Positions 7,953 to 17,491 of a DNA stretch of 64,000 nt are shown here, piece after piece. The notes under the pieces were generated by a model. It made no database searches. It worked only from the letters and a program-made list of their open reading frames with translations, and was not told where the DNA came from. How positions within the stretch are numbered: position 1 is the first letter of the stretch; each line of letters opens with the position of its first letter. Source of the DNA: G963422705 sp963422705 (GTDB lineage Bacteria > Poribacteria > WGA-4E > WGA-3G); assembly GCA_963422705.1 (NCBI GenBank), contig OY730443.1, positions 3,596,001 to 3,660,000 on the forward strand, written 5' to 3'. The position numbers were made by a program, and so were the translations under genes.

Positions 7953-8498
7953 TTATTCGGAATTTTCATTTACCAAGCCGATGAGTCTTTGCGTTAAATC
8001 GTATTTTTCATTCACATAAAGCGTAATGAGCCGCTTTTCAAGGATGATATCAAATTTTTCAGACTCCCCAACTTGGACAATCATTGCGCTAATTTCCTTA
8101 AAAATCGGTTCCATTAATTCCTTCTCTTTATCCAGGAGCGCCTGTTGGCCAATTTCGACCTCGCGCTGGTACTCTTGCTGCTTGAAGCGAATTTCTTGCT
8201 CCAAATCTGCTATCTCTGGTTTCTCTACAAAGAGCGTCATTTTCGTCTTTTTTTCTTGTAACGTCCGAATCTCATTCGCCAGTCCTTCCAATTTTCCTTT
8301 CAAACGTTCACTCGCAGACGTGAGAAGGGCATCGGCATCCTTGGCTTTCTTGTAATTCTCAAGAACCTGCTGTGTATTCACTACACCAAGTTTGAAGAAT
8401 TCTTGGCTGAGACTTCCTGAAATTAAACAGAAAGAAGTGATAGAAATAATTAAGATAAACAGTTGTGCTTTGTAAGCACCCAACCGAAGTGGTTTCAT
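7953..8498 (-). CDS. skp: OmpH/Skp-family periplasmic chaperone
   Basis: Periplasmic holdase for outer-membrane proteins on their way to the Bam complex. The start at 8498 gives a signal peptide (basic start then FILIISITSFCLISGSLS). The mature part begins KLGVVNTQQVLENY, typical of OmpH, followed by a long coiled coil (about residues 60-140) and a C-terminal segment with SEKFDIILEK. It is 181 residues. A longer frame upstream would overlap the end of bamA and has no signal peptide. It lies 64 bp downstream of bamA and 120 bp upstream of lpxD. Confidence 0.9.
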   Translation of the reverse strand: MKPLRLGAYKAQLFILIISITSFCLISGSLSQEFFKLGVVNTQQVLENYKKAKDADALLTSASERLKGKLEGLANEIRTLQEKKTKMTLFVEKPEIADLEQEIRFKQQEYQREVEIGQQALLDKEKELMEPIFKEISAMIVQVGESEKFDIILEKRLITLYVNEKYDLTQRLIGLVNENSE

Positions 8499-8562
8499 AG
8501 TGTAATCCTCAACTTCAGGAAATAGAACGATAATACTCAAGTTAACAAAACATAGGTTTGGT

Positions 8563-11160
8563 TTAGAAGCCGGGGCCGACAGTGAAATGGAATTTACCTG
8601 CAGGTTCACCTGTAATCCGGTCGAAGCCATATCCCCAACCGAGTCGAACTAGCATGCCTAGCATCGTCAAACGGGCTTCGGCCCCAACCCCCCGTTTCAT
8701 GTTAATGTCTGTAAAGACGTTTTTTACGCTTTCATCCCAGACTTGGCCCATATCAAAAAATAGCGTTGCCGTCAGCTGCGCCGAGATAGGAATGCGATAT
8801 TCCAAATTGGTGTAAAACATCTTATCCCCGCCATGCGGATTCAAGGTATCTGGATATATCTCCCACTCCTCATAGCCCCGAATGGTATCAACACCGCCTA
8901 GGAAAAAACGTTCATAGAAGAGGAAGTAGGAATCCTGGCTTTTACTTCGCATGTAGCCGGTACGCGTATGTGCAACAATGACGTGATTCCACCATGGGCT
9001 ATAGAACCAGCTGGTATCGGCTGAGTATTTCTGGAATTCGTTATCTGCCCCCAGAATACCCCCGGAATACTCATAAGAGAGGGTATTCAAAGTGCCGGCT
9101 GTCGGGTCAAATAGCGATGTCCGGTAGTCTCGTGTATCTCTCGCGATAGCAAACAGAACGCTTCGGGTGGAGCGATTAATCAATTGTTCGTCCGGATTGA
9201 ACGCTTCAACGTGTTCGTTGCGAAACCGCACGGATAAGTCGATATTTTGTGTAATCGGGTGGCCCAGTGTCACAGAGGCCCCTCTTCTTCCCCAGACGTA
9301 CCTGTCGTACATGTACGGGCTCCGAAGCCGATTCAGGGCGGCCCCAACTGTACCGTAGTAACGCCTGAAACGTCGATTATCGTAAAGTCGGGCATTTAAC
9401 CGCGTCGGCGTTCCTAATACCCAGGGCGTTCCGAAACTCACCTCTGCTGTATGATGGTCCCGGGTGCCTAATTCGCCTTTTAGGTGTAGGCGATAAGCGC
9501 GGCCTCGGAAATTATTTTGCCCCACCTCTGCGACACCGAAGATACCGCCTTCGCTCCCGTAGCCGCCGCCTAAGCTAAGCATCCCGGTGCGCGGCGTTTC
9601 GGCAATGTTCACCCTTAAATCTTTGCGATTCTCATCGGCTGTATCACTTGGCACAAAATCGACAGCCCGAATGAAGGAGCCCATTTGAAATAAACGTTGC
9701 CGCGCTTTCCGCAAGGCTTTTACGTCCAGTAACTCCGTTGATTTGATACCTAGCCAATCCAATTCGCGTTTGACTACATGTTCCTTTGTCTTTTCTAACC
9801 CCGTAATGACAACGTTGTTAATAATGATGACATCCCCTTGATTGATATTCAAGGTAATGTTAACCAGTCCATTTGCCTCATCAAAGATTGGCATCGGGAG
9901 AACTTCTGAAAGTAAGTAACCTCTATCAAGATAGGCTTGCTGGAGGTTTGAAATTGATTCGTCAAAGGTACCCCGGTTGAAAATTTCGCCCTCCGCCGGG
10001 TCTATCATCTCGCGTATCTTTTTTTCAGAAAAGACGGCTTTTGCCCCGGATTGTACTTCCAACGTATATGTGCCAATAACAAATTCGGGGCCTTCATCAA
10101 CACGAATATCCAAAACTATCCCGGTTTTGTCTTCCGTGAATTGTTTTTCATACCCTAAGATTTTTACCTGTGCAAATCCTTTGTCCTGATAGTAGTTACG
10201 GAGGTTGAGCGTTAAATCTTCCTCTTCAAACAGCATCTGATCAAAGTGTTTGCCGATTCGTGTCTTAAGTTGTTTCTGCAATTTATTGGCAGAAAGGCGT
10301 TCATTTCCGATAAAATTGATTTCCTCAATTTTCACGCGAGGTCCTTCATTTATCTCAAACGTGACTTGAATTGTGTTTGGCGGTGCGGGATTTTCTTTTG
10401 AGGGCTCAGAGCGAGAGGCTTCCGCTGGCGGGGCCTCAGAAGTTGTTTCACTCGCTTCAGAAGTTTTAGGAGCAGTGATATTTGCCGTGTCGTTGGTTTG
10501 ATTGGAATCGGTGTGTGTATCATCATCATCATCATCAGAAAAAGGGCGGATATGCGTCTGGATGCTTACCAGATAGTAGCCTTTTTGATGATATAGTTGC
10601 TTGAGTGCGCGCTCACTCACCCATCGCTGCCGTTCGCTGTAAATTTCAAAGGGGCGGAGTGTCAGCTTATCCTTGAGTTTTCCATTTCCCACCTCTTTAT
10701 TGCCAATGATAGTGATACTCCCAATCTTTGGGCTTTCGACAACGCGATAGACAACCTCTAAGCCACCTTCAAAGGGTTCGACGTCTACGGAGAGTTCTGA
10801 AAAGAAGCCTGTATCCTTGTACAGGTTTTCAATATCTTGCGTGAGTAATTCTTCGGAGATTTCCTGTCCGACTTGCGTTTGGATGAGTGTTCGCAACATG
10901 TCTTCAGAAGTGGTTTTGACACCTCTAAAAGAGATTTTTTTTACAAGGAACATTTCATCAACTTTAGGTGGTACGGTTTCTACGGTTACGTTAGGCTGTT
11001 GCGGTTTCTGTTGCTCAGCCCTTGCTTCCGCTTGTGAGTTTGTAGGTGCTTTTATATCATGTACTGGTTCTGCTGATTTTTCTGCGTAACCGGTGCTAAT
11101 GAAGCAAAGTACGCTTAAAGATGCAATTATCAAAGCGAAAACGTTTTTTATTGCCTTCAT
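8563..11160 (-). CDS. bamA: Outer membrane protein assembly factor BamA (Omp85)
   Basis: Core of the beta-barrel assembly machine. A signal peptide (residues 1-26) and a Pro/Gln-rich linker precede a series of POTRA domains (about residues 70-520) and an Omp85 16-strand barrel (about 530-865), with GGGYGSEGG near the barrel start, VRLGWGYGFD near the end and a terminal aromatic (GPGF). At 865 residues it is slightly longer than E. coli BamA. The extra length comes largely from a low-complexity acidic and Ser/Glu/Ala/Pro-rich insert (about residues 208-265, beginning with six consecutive Asp) inside the POTRA region. First gene of the bamA-skp-lpxD run. Confidence 0.96.
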   Translation of the reverse strand: MKAIKNVFALIIASLSVLCFISTGYAEKSAEPVHDIKAPTNSQAEARAEQQKPQQPNVTVETVPPKVDEMFLVKKISFRGVKTTSEDMLRTLIQTQVGQEISEELLTQDIENLYKDTGFFSELSVDVEPFEGGLEVVYRVVESPKIGSITIIGNKEVGNGKLKDKLTLRPFEIYSERQRWVSERALKQLYHQKGYYLVSIQTHIRPFSDDDDDDTHTDSNQTNDTANITAPKTSEASETTSEAPPAEASRSEPSKENPAPPNTIQVTFEINEGPRVKIEEINFIGNERLSANKLQKQLKTRIGKHFDQMLFEEEDLTLNLRNYYQDKGFAQVKILGYEKQFTEDKTGIVLDIRVDEGPEFVIGTYTLEVQSGAKAVFSEKKIREMIDPAEGEIFNRGTFDESISNLQQAYLDRGYLLSEVLPMPIFDEANGLVNITLNINQGDVIIINNVVITGLEKTKEHVVKRELDWLGIKSTELLDVKALRKARQRLFQMGSFIRAVDFVPSDTADENRKDLRVNIAETPRTGMLSLGGGYGSEGGIFGVAEVGQNNFRGRAYRLHLKGELGTRDHHTAEVSFGTPWVLGTPTRLNARLYDNRRFRRYYGTVGAALNRLRSPYMYDRYVWGRRGASVTLGHPITQNIDLSVRFRNEHVEAFNPDEQLINRSTRSVLFAIARDTRDYRTSLFDPTAGTLNTLSYEYSGGILGADNEFQKYSADTSWFYSPWWNHVIVAHTRTGYMRSKSQDSYFLFYERFFLGGVDTIRGYEEWEIYPDTLNPHGGDKMFYTNLEYRIPISAQLTATLFFDMGQVWDESVKNVFTDINMKRGVGAEARLTMLGMLVRLGWGYGFDRITGEPAGKFHFTVGPGF

Positions 11161-11240
11161 GTTGAGTTTTCTCCTCTGCTAAGATATAAACCCGCAAATC
11201 TCCGCGGTTTCGTTCTGTCGTCGCATCAGGCATGAGCCCG

Positions 11241-12122
11241 TTAGCAATCTTGTTCGTAAATGGAGGTGCCAGTGGTGTTCGCCAGTTGCCGAAACGCGGC
11301 CATCAGTTTCTCTGTGATGTTTCCGGGTTCGCCGTTGCCGACAACGCGCCTGTCAATCTTGACAACCGGAATCACCTCTGCGGCTGTCCCGGTGAGGAAA
11401 CATTCGTCGGCGATATAAAGTTCATGCCGAGTGAAAACGGATTCTTTTAACTGCATGCCAGCTGTCTTCGCCAATGCGATAACGCTATTTCGCGTGACAC
11501 CTTCCAAGATTCCGATGTGAACAGGTGGTGTCACAAGGACATCATTCTTGACATAAAAAATATTATCGCCACTACACTCAACGACATAGCCGTCCGCGCT
11601 GAGCATTAATACTTCCTCAGCCCCTGCCTGCTTTCCCTCAATTTTCGCTAAGATATTGTTGAGATAGTTCAGCGACTTAATACGCGGATTGATGGCTTCT
11701 GAATAATTTCGGCGGACAGACGCCGTAACAATCTCCAAGCCTTGTTCATAGAATTTCGGCGGATAGAGTGCAATTTTATCTGCAATAATAATAATGGACG
11801 GTTTGGGGCATTTATCCGGGTCCAACCCTAAATCCCCTACACCACGCGTTACGATTAGGCGAATATAACCTTCCGTGAGGTGATTTCGACGGAGTGTTTC
11901 GAGCACCGTTTCCTTCATCGTTTCAATCGGAATTGGAATCTGTAGCATAATTGATTTAGCAGAATCGTAGAGGCGTTGTAGGTGTTCATCAAGTTTAAAG
12001 ACACGGCTGTTATAGGAGCGAATGCCTTCAAAAACCCCATCGCCGTAAAGCACACCGTGGTCAAATACCGAGACTTTGGCTTCTGCTTCCGGTAAAAATT
12101 CCCCGTCGATATAAATCAACAT
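11241..12122 (-). CDS. ilvE: Branched-chain amino acid aminotransferase
   Basis: PLP-dependent class IV aminotransferase of 293 residues, interconverting Leu/Ile/Val and their 2-oxo acids with glutamate as partner. Typical features are FDHGVLYGDGVFEGIR at the N-terminus, INPRIKSLNYLNNILAKIEG with the PLP lysine in KSLNYLN, EVLMLSADGYVVECSGDNIF, and TGTAAEVIPV near the C-terminus. The chosen ATG at 12122 has a GGAAGGAA site. A GTG at 12152 that overlaps the lolD stop would add ten residues. It is 80 bp from the bamA start and follows lolD. Confidence 0.93.
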   Translation of the reverse strand: MLIYIDGEFLPEAEAKVSVFDHGVLYGDGVFEGIRSYNSRVFKLDEHLQRLYDSAKSIMLQIPIPIETMKETVLETLRRNHLTEGYIRLIVTRGVGDLGLDPDKCPKPSIIIIADKIALYPPKFYEQGLEIVTASVRRNYSEAINPRIKSLNYLNNILAKIEGKQAGAEEVLMLSADGYVVECSGDNIFYVKNDVLVTPPVHIGILEGVTRNSVIALAKTAGMQLKESVFTRHELYIADECFLTGTAAEVIPVVKIDRRVVGNGEPGNITEKLMAAFRQLANTTGTSIYEQDC

Positions 12123-12151
12123 AAACGATTCCTTCCGAGTCAAAAGATTCA

Positions 12152-12883
12152 CTAGCTGTGCGGCAGCTGCTTGCGTGTTCTGTTCTCATGGGCATTACTG
12201 ATTTTGCCATCAATTAGATGTACGATTCTATCTGCCCGTTCGGCGAGTTCCGGATTGTGTGTCACAATGATAAAGCACTGTCCGGATTGTGCGTTCAAGT
12301 TCCATAACAGTTCTAGTACAGCTTCGCTGTTATGCCGGTCGAGATTGCCGGTGGGTTCATCGGCGAGTACGACTTTGGGTTCATTCATTAACGCGCGTGC
12401 TATTGCAACGCGCTGCCGTTCCCCGCCGGACAACTGACTAGGGTAGTGTTTGAGTCTTGCAGAAAGCCCGACGTAATCAAGCAGCTCTTCCGCTTTATGG
12501 TAAATGAGAGAATTTTCAGGTTTTTCCATCCGGATTAAGGCATTCATTGCAACGTTTTCAATGGCTGTAAACTCCGGGAGCAGGTGATGAAACTGAAAAA
12601 CAAAACCGATGTCCTCGTTACGAAATCGGGCGAGTTCCCTGTCGCCCAACGTGAAAATGTCGCGTTCTTCGTAAGAAACATGCCCGGCCGTTGGCCTGTC
12701 TAGCGCCCCGATAATATGGAGGAGGGTACTTTTTCCTGCCCCTGAGGCACCAATAATCGCAATCACCTCGGAAGCATAAACCGTCAGTTCTACACCTTGC
12801 AGCACACAGAGCTCGGTTTCACCATCATAATAGGATTTGTGTAAATCCACAATATTGATGACTTCTTTCAGCGAATTCTTCAC
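12152..12883 (-). CDS. lolD: Lipoprotein-releasing ABC transporter ATP-binding protein LolD
   Basis: ATPase that powers extraction of outer-membrane lipoproteins from the inner membrane. The 243-residue ABC domain shows Walker A GASGAGKST, the Q-loop in FVFQFHHLLPEFTA, the signature LSGGERQRVAIARAL, Walker B VVLADEPTGNLD and the switch histidine in IIVTHN. The Q-loop context FQFHHLLPEF is the LolD type. It is 45 bp downstream of the permease gene. MacB-like exporters have similar ATPases, but the pairing with a LolC/E permease favours LolD. Confidence 0.93.
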   Translation of the reverse strand: MKNSLKEVINIVDLHKSYYDGETELCVLQGVELTVYASEVIAIIGASGAGKSTLLHIIGALDRPTAGHVSYEERDIFTLGDRELARFRNEDIGFVFQFHHLLPEFTAIENVAMNALIRMEKPENSLIYHKAEELLDYVGLSARLKHYPSQLSGGERQRVAIARALMNEPKVVLADEPTGNLDRHNSEAVLELLWNLNAQSGQCFIIVTHNPELAERADRIVHLIDGKISNAHENRTRKQLPHS

Positions 12884-12928
12884 ATTATCGCTCCTATCCC
12901 TTTCAGCCTAGTGAATTTCCGTATGGTG

Positions 12929-14389
12929 TTATTCGTGTTGCAGTGCTTCAACCGGGTTTAGATTTGCCGCCTGCCAGGCTGGATAGAACGTTGCACCCCA
13001 GCAAATTAGAAACGAAAGCACGTTGATGAAAATGACAAAGAACCAATTCACCTGTATCGGGAGTAGATTCATCTGATAGATTTGGCTGAGCCCAAGTTCT
13101 AAAAGTGAAATTGGGCGAACTAAACAGTAAAGTGCGAAGCTGATGCCACCTATCCATAAGAGACTTAATGCGAATTTCCAAGTTCTGTGTAGCGCGAACG
13201 GCCGCCGGAGCGCAATAAACAACTGGAGCAGAATTGGCACGAATAGCAGGAGCGCAAACCAATAGGGTGGGCGTGAGGTTGTCGAGCTGAGAAGCCAACA
13301 GAGGGCAAGCCCCAAGCTGGTACCTAGCAGCGTCCCCAGCATGCCGATAACACCCCCTTGAATCATGAAGATTTCCATGATGTTACGCCGTGAGGCGCCA
13401 AGTGTTCGCAGCGTCCCAATGTCTTTTGTTTTTTCCATCACTGTCATAATCAGGGTACTCGCAATATTAAAGGCTGCGACTAAAATAATGAGGGCTTCAA
13501 TAATGACAGTAGCAACTTTCTCCAACCGCAGCGCGGCGAATAACGACGCGTGCATCTCCATCCACGTCCGGGTTATCGGCAGCCCTTCTAAAACGGTAAA
13601 GTTAACCGTATTCTCAATCCGATTGGCAACCTGAGGTGCCAATTCAGCATTATCCAGCCGCACAAAGATGGCATTGACGCGTCCGGCTTTGTTATAGAGT
13701 TTTTGCGCAGCGTCTATATGGACAAACGCGAGGTTACTATCATAAATCGCTAATTCCGATTCGTACGTCCCGATTACCACGAAGTTAGAAAAGTCTGCTA
13801 AGAGTGCCCCCGGGTCCACTGGACTAGACACGAGTTTCACCACAAGCCGCAAGATATCCCCGTCAAAAGTGCCCAGTCGTTCTGCCAACCGAGCGCCGAG
13901 CACAATGCCGCCGGTGATTGTATTATCCCCCAGAAGTTCCGCCTTCTTTATCAAGGGCGAATTTTTAAAGTCGACTGAGCCATTAACAAATGTTGAGAAC
14001 CCTGTAACCCGTTCTTCCTGCTCAGGGGCGATTCCCTTTATGTATATCATATCTTGAATGGTATCGCTGCGTTCATGGAACACGCCTGTCTGCGAGTATA
14101 CCACGGGCGATGCAGCAACCACTTCATCAAGTGCCTCAATTTGTTTTATACGTTTTTCGTACTTCCCAAAAAAAGTGTTGCCATGCAACAACAGCACAAC
14201 GTGTGCTTCGTTAGCAAGGAATCGCTCCTTTAGTCCATGCTCAACTCCATTTAGGACGGCAATCACCAAAATCACTGTGGCTACCCCTAGCGCGACACCA
14301 CCAATTGAGATGACACTGATAATCGAGATAAAGGACTGCTTTCGCCGAGACAAGAGGTAGCGCGAGGCGACAAACCATTCAAATTTCAT
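12929..14389 (-). CDS. lolC: Lipoprotein-releasing permease LolC/LolE
   Basis: Inner-membrane permease subunit (486 residues) of the lipoprotein exporter. The start FVASRYLLSRRKQSFISIIS is the conserved LolC/E N-terminus, followed by the first transmembrane helix with GVALGVATVILVIAVLNG. A large periplasmic MacB-like domain spans about residues 50-260, and the remaining transmembrane helices make up a FtsX domain. The third cytoplasmic region has TMVMEKTKDIGTLRTLGASRR, the coupling segment to LolD, and the protein ends VEALQHE. Only one permease gene is seen, so the exporter may be a LolC-type homodimer as in many non-enteric bacteria. About 50 hydrophobic residues before the last helix look longer than usual. 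Confidence 0.92.
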   Translation of the reverse strand: MKFEWFVASRYLLSRRKQSFISIISVISIGGVALGVATVILVIAVLNGVEHGLKERFLANEAHVVLLLHGNTFFGKYEKRIKQIEALDEVVAASPVVYSQTGVFHERSDTIQDMIYIKGIAPEQEERVTGFSTFVNGSVDFKNSPLIKKAELLGDNTITGGIVLGARLAERLGTFDGDILRLVVKLVSSPVDPGALLADFSNFVVIGTYESELAIYDSNLAFVHIDAAQKLYNKAGRVNAIFVRLDNAELAPQVANRIENTVNFTVLEGLPITRTWMEMHASLFAALRLEKVATVIIEALIILVAAFNIASTLIMTVMEKTKDIGTLRTLGASRRNIMEIFMIQGGVIGMLGTLLGTSLGLALCWLLSSTTSRPPYWFALLLFVPILLQLFIALRRPFALHRTWKFALSLLWIGGISFALYCLVRPISLLELGLSQIYQMNLLPIQVNWFFVIFINVLSFLICWGATFYPAWQAANLNPVEALQHE

Positions 14390-14608
14390 ATTTTTCGCAG
14401 TCGCATAGTCCAGTACTGTTCGAATCTTTTTGTCTCATAATTTCAAATCTTATCCCGGTTGTGACATCTCCAACGTACTCGCTTTGTACTATACCATAAC
14501 CGGTTAAATCTTCAAAACGCCCAGATTTTCCGATGTCTGCAGCGTTAGCAAGCTTATCCGTCAATCAATAGCGGTTGTTTTTCTTGAAGGGTTTGGTGAA
14601 TTTTCATC

Positions 14609-16081
14609 TTAGTTTTCCGGCCGCATCTGCGGGAATAGGATAACATCCCGAATTGAGTATTGATTTGTTAACAACATAGTGAGCCGGTCAATTCCGATAC
14701 CGAGTCCACCCGTCGGGGGCATTCCGTATTCCATAGCGCGGAGGTAATCTTCATCTACCATGAATGCCTCTTCATCGTTATTTTCTAATTTTTCCGCCTG
14801 TTCCATAAAACGTTGTCTCTGCTCGATTGGGTCATTCAGTTCACTAAAGGCGTTGCCAATTTCCATGCCGCAGATAAAAAATTCAAAGCGTTCAACAAAT
14901 GCTGGTTTTTCGGGCTTCTTTTTCGCAAAGGGCGATACCTCAATGGGGTAATCTATAATGAACGTCGGCTGAATCAATTTCGGTTCGACGAATGCATCAA
15001 AAAGTTCGGCGATAATTTCACCCTTTGATTCATCACCTGCCAAATCAATAGAGGCATTAGCTGCTTTTGTGTACAATTCATCGGCTGAAAGAGTTCCCGG
15101 GTTGATGCCGCTGTATTTGTGAATGGCGTCCACCATAGTTAATCGTCGCCAGGGGGTGGTGAAATCAATTTCCTTTTCCTGATAAGTCAGCTTCGTCGTT
15201 CCGTGAACGTTTTTTACGGTATCGGCGATGAGCGTTTCGGTTAATTCCATTATCTCGATATAGTCGGCGTATGCTTGATAGAGTTCGAGCATCGTAAATT
15301 CAGGATTGTGGTCCCTGTCCATTCCTTCGTTACGAAAATCGCGCGAAAATTCATACACTCGTTCAAAACCGCCAACTATCAGTCGCTTGAGATATAATTC
15401 ATTTGCGATGCGAAGGTATAGCGGTTGTGCCAATGTATTATGATAGGTTGTGAAGGGGCGTGCACTGGCTCCTCCGTATACGGGTTGCAGGACGGGTGTT
15501 TCCACTTCAACAAAGGCTTTCGCATTAAGCATGTCGCGAATTGTCTGGACAATCTGTGTCCGTTTCATAAAGACGTTTTTCACCTCAGGATTCATGATGA
15601 GGTCAGCGTATCGTTGTCTATAGCGTGTCTGTTTATCTTGCAGGCCGTGCCATTTTTCGGGCAGGGGGCGTATGGATTTTGAGAGTAGTTGAATGGCATC
15701 AGCGAGGACAGTGAGTTCGCCGGTCCGGGTTCGAAAGACGATGCCCTCTATCCCAATAATATCGCCGATATCAAATCGGCGATAAATCATATAGTTTTCG
15801 GCCCCGACGTTGTCTCGCCGTACATAAATCTGAATTTTGCCGTCGCCGTCCTGTAAATGTGCGAAGCTGCTTTTACCGTGTTCCCGCTTTGACATGATTC
15901 GTCCAGCGATTCGAACGCGCTCGTTTTCGTCGGTGCGCTTTTGAGTTTCCGCGAATTCTGTGTGAATTGTAGATGTTGTGTGTGTGGGCGCGTATTTATG
16001 TGGATAGGGCTCAACGCCGAATTCCCGAATTTGGTTCAATTTATCTCGGCGTTGCTGAATCAAATCCTTTGTTTTTTCCAT
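14609..16081 (-). CDS. lysS: Lysine--tRNA ligase, class II
   Basis: Charges tRNA-Lys. The 490-residue protein has an N-terminal OB-fold anticodon-binding domain (about residues 55-150, with RIMSKREHGKSSFAHLQDG) and the class II catalytic core: motif 1 around VETPVLQP, motif 2 FERVYEFSRDFRNEGMD with HNPEFTMLE, and motif 3 GGLGIGIDRLTMLL. It ends PQMRPEN, as usual. It is preceded by its own consensus promoter. The 219-bp gap to lolC downstream holds no convincing gene. Confidence 0.97.
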   Translation of the reverse strand: MEKTKDLIQQRRDKLNQIREFGVEPYPHKYAPTHTTSTIHTEFAETQKRTDENERVRIAGRIMSKREHGKSSFAHLQDGDGKIQIYVRRDNVGAENYMIYRRFDIGDIIGIEGIVFRTRTGELTVLADAIQLLSKSIRPLPEKWHGLQDKQTRYRQRYADLIMNPEVKNVFMKRTQIVQTIRDMLNAKAFVEVETPVLQPVYGGASARPFTTYHNTLAQPLYLRIANELYLKRLIVGGFERVYEFSRDFRNEGMDRDHNPEFTMLELYQAYADYIEIMELTETLIADTVKNVHGTTKLTYQEKEIDFTTPWRRLTMVDAIHKYSGINPGTLSADELYTKAANASIDLAGDESKGEIIAELFDAFVEPKLIQPTFIIDYPIEVSPFAKKKPEKPAFVERFEFFICGMEIGNAFSELNDPIEQRQRFMEQAEKLENNDEEAFMVDEDYLRAMEYGMPPTGGLGIGIDRLTMLLTNQYSIRDVILFPQMRPEN

Positions 16082-16206
16082 CAGTCCATCCTCCTTGCGT
16101 TCTTGTTTATTTCCTGTACTTATTTATTTTCGAGTTTACATTATCGCTTTTCCGGGGCAAGAACGCGTCGATAAAGATTGCCCTGGTAGCTTCTCGGTTC
16201 ACTCCA

Positions 16207-16235
16207 ATTATACCTTAATTTTTCGCGTGATGCAA
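16207..16235 (-). promoter_or_regulatory. Sigma-70-type promoter for lysS
   Basis: Minus-strand TTGCAT (16230-16235), a 17-bp spacer and TATAAT (16207-16212) lie about 125 bp upstream of the lysS start in the 248-bp gap after prfB. The perfect -10 and optimal spacing make it a good candidate, probably serving lysS and possibly lolC-lolD-ilvE. Confidence 0.65.
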
Positions 16236-16329
16236 TACAAAATGGGCTGTTACGTCCTATTGCACGTCAGTGGGATGTTGCTTACGTTGTTCTATTGATA
16301 GGACGTGAGCTTGCAAATAGCGCCGCGGG

Positions 16330-17434
16330 CTATTTCTGCTGTAACTTCATTTTTAGGTAACTCTCAATAAAGGGTTCCAAAGCCCCATCTAGTACACCAT
16401 CAACATTGCCCGTCTCAACGTTGGTTCGTGAATCTTTAACCCGTTGGTATGGATGCAAGACGTAGGATCTGATTTGACTGCCGAAGTTAATGTCTGGACG
16501 TTCACTCCGCTGTTTCGCGAATTCTGCTTCTTGTTCAGCGCGATATCGTTCATATAACCGTGAGCGCAACAGTTTCATTGCAATATCGCGATTTCTGTGC
16601 TGTGAACGTTCATTTTGGCATTGCACGATAATCCCCGTCGGTTTGTGTGTAATTCGGACAGCGGAGTCTGTCACGTTGACATGTTGTCCCCCTGCCCCAC
16701 TTGCGCGATAGCAATCGATACGGAGTTCATCGGCTTGGATGTCAACTTCCACCGTGTCATCAATTTCAGGCGTAACATCAATTGCGGCGAAAGAGGTATG
16801 CCGTCGGTTGTTAAAATCGTACGGTGAGATGCGAATGAGTCGGTGCACCCCTATCTCTGCTTGCAAATATCCGTATGCCAAGCTCCCTTTTACCAGAATC
16901 GTCGCGCCTTTAATTCCGGCTTCTTCACCGTGAGTCAAATCCACAATTTCAGTTTGGTATTGGCGTCTATCGCACCATCGCAGGTACATGCGCATCAACA
17001 TCTCTGCCCAATCTTGTGCGTCAATGCCGCCTGCGCCGGAGTGAATGCTGAGGATGGCATTATTCTCATCACATTCCCCTGTCAGCATTAATTGCAGTTC
17101 AATCTGCTCTAACTGTTGCCCGACAGCGTCCACCCCTCTTGTAATCTCTGGGTGTAGGCTAGTATCCTCTTCTTCAATTGCCAATTCAACTAAGGTTTGA
17201 AGTTCCTCAATATCCTCACTCAATTTTTCATATTCGGCAATTTCATTTCGGATGGCAGCGATGCGCTGATTCACTTGCTGAACCCGTTGTGAGTTGCCCC
17301 AAAAATCTGGAGCCAGCGTCTCCTCCTCCAATCCGGTTAATTCTTTTTCTTTTTTAGCCAAGTCAAAGATACCCGCCGAGTTCAAGCAGGCGGGTTTGCA
17401 TCACTTCGATTTGCGTCTTTGAATCTACAAGCAT
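16330..17434 (-). CDS. prfB: Peptide chain release factor 2, expressed by programmed +1 frameshift
   Basis: Recognises UGA and UAA stop codons and hydrolyses peptidyl-tRNA. The coding sequence runs from the ATG at 17434 through 23 codons, meets an in-frame UGA at 17363-17365, and continues in the +1 frame from GAC at 17364-17362 to the stop at 16330, giving about 367 residues, the normal RF2 length. The GGQ catalytic motif is in SGAGGQHVNVTDSAVR. The codon-recognition tripeptide is SPY (in RISPYDFNNRRHTSF) where E. coli has SPF. Located between lnt and lysS. Confidence 0.95.
17362..17377 (-). promoter_or_regulatory. prfB autoregulatory frameshift site
   Basis: The minus strand reads GGCGGGTATCTTTGAC: an internal Shine-Dalgarno-like GGCGGG three nucleotides before the slippery CUU, followed by UGA-C. 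This is the same architecture as the E. coli site, so RF2 level should control its own synthesis at this UGA. Confidence 0.93.
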
Positions 17435-17491
17435 GTCGTTCCTCTGTTTTCCGTGATGAAAATTCATCCGTGATAAAATTTTTATCGGTAG

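Noticed and set aside
14379..14564. A 61-codon frame between lysS and lolC on the minus strand
   Set aside because: No ribosome site, no family character, overlaps the lolC start; probably chance.
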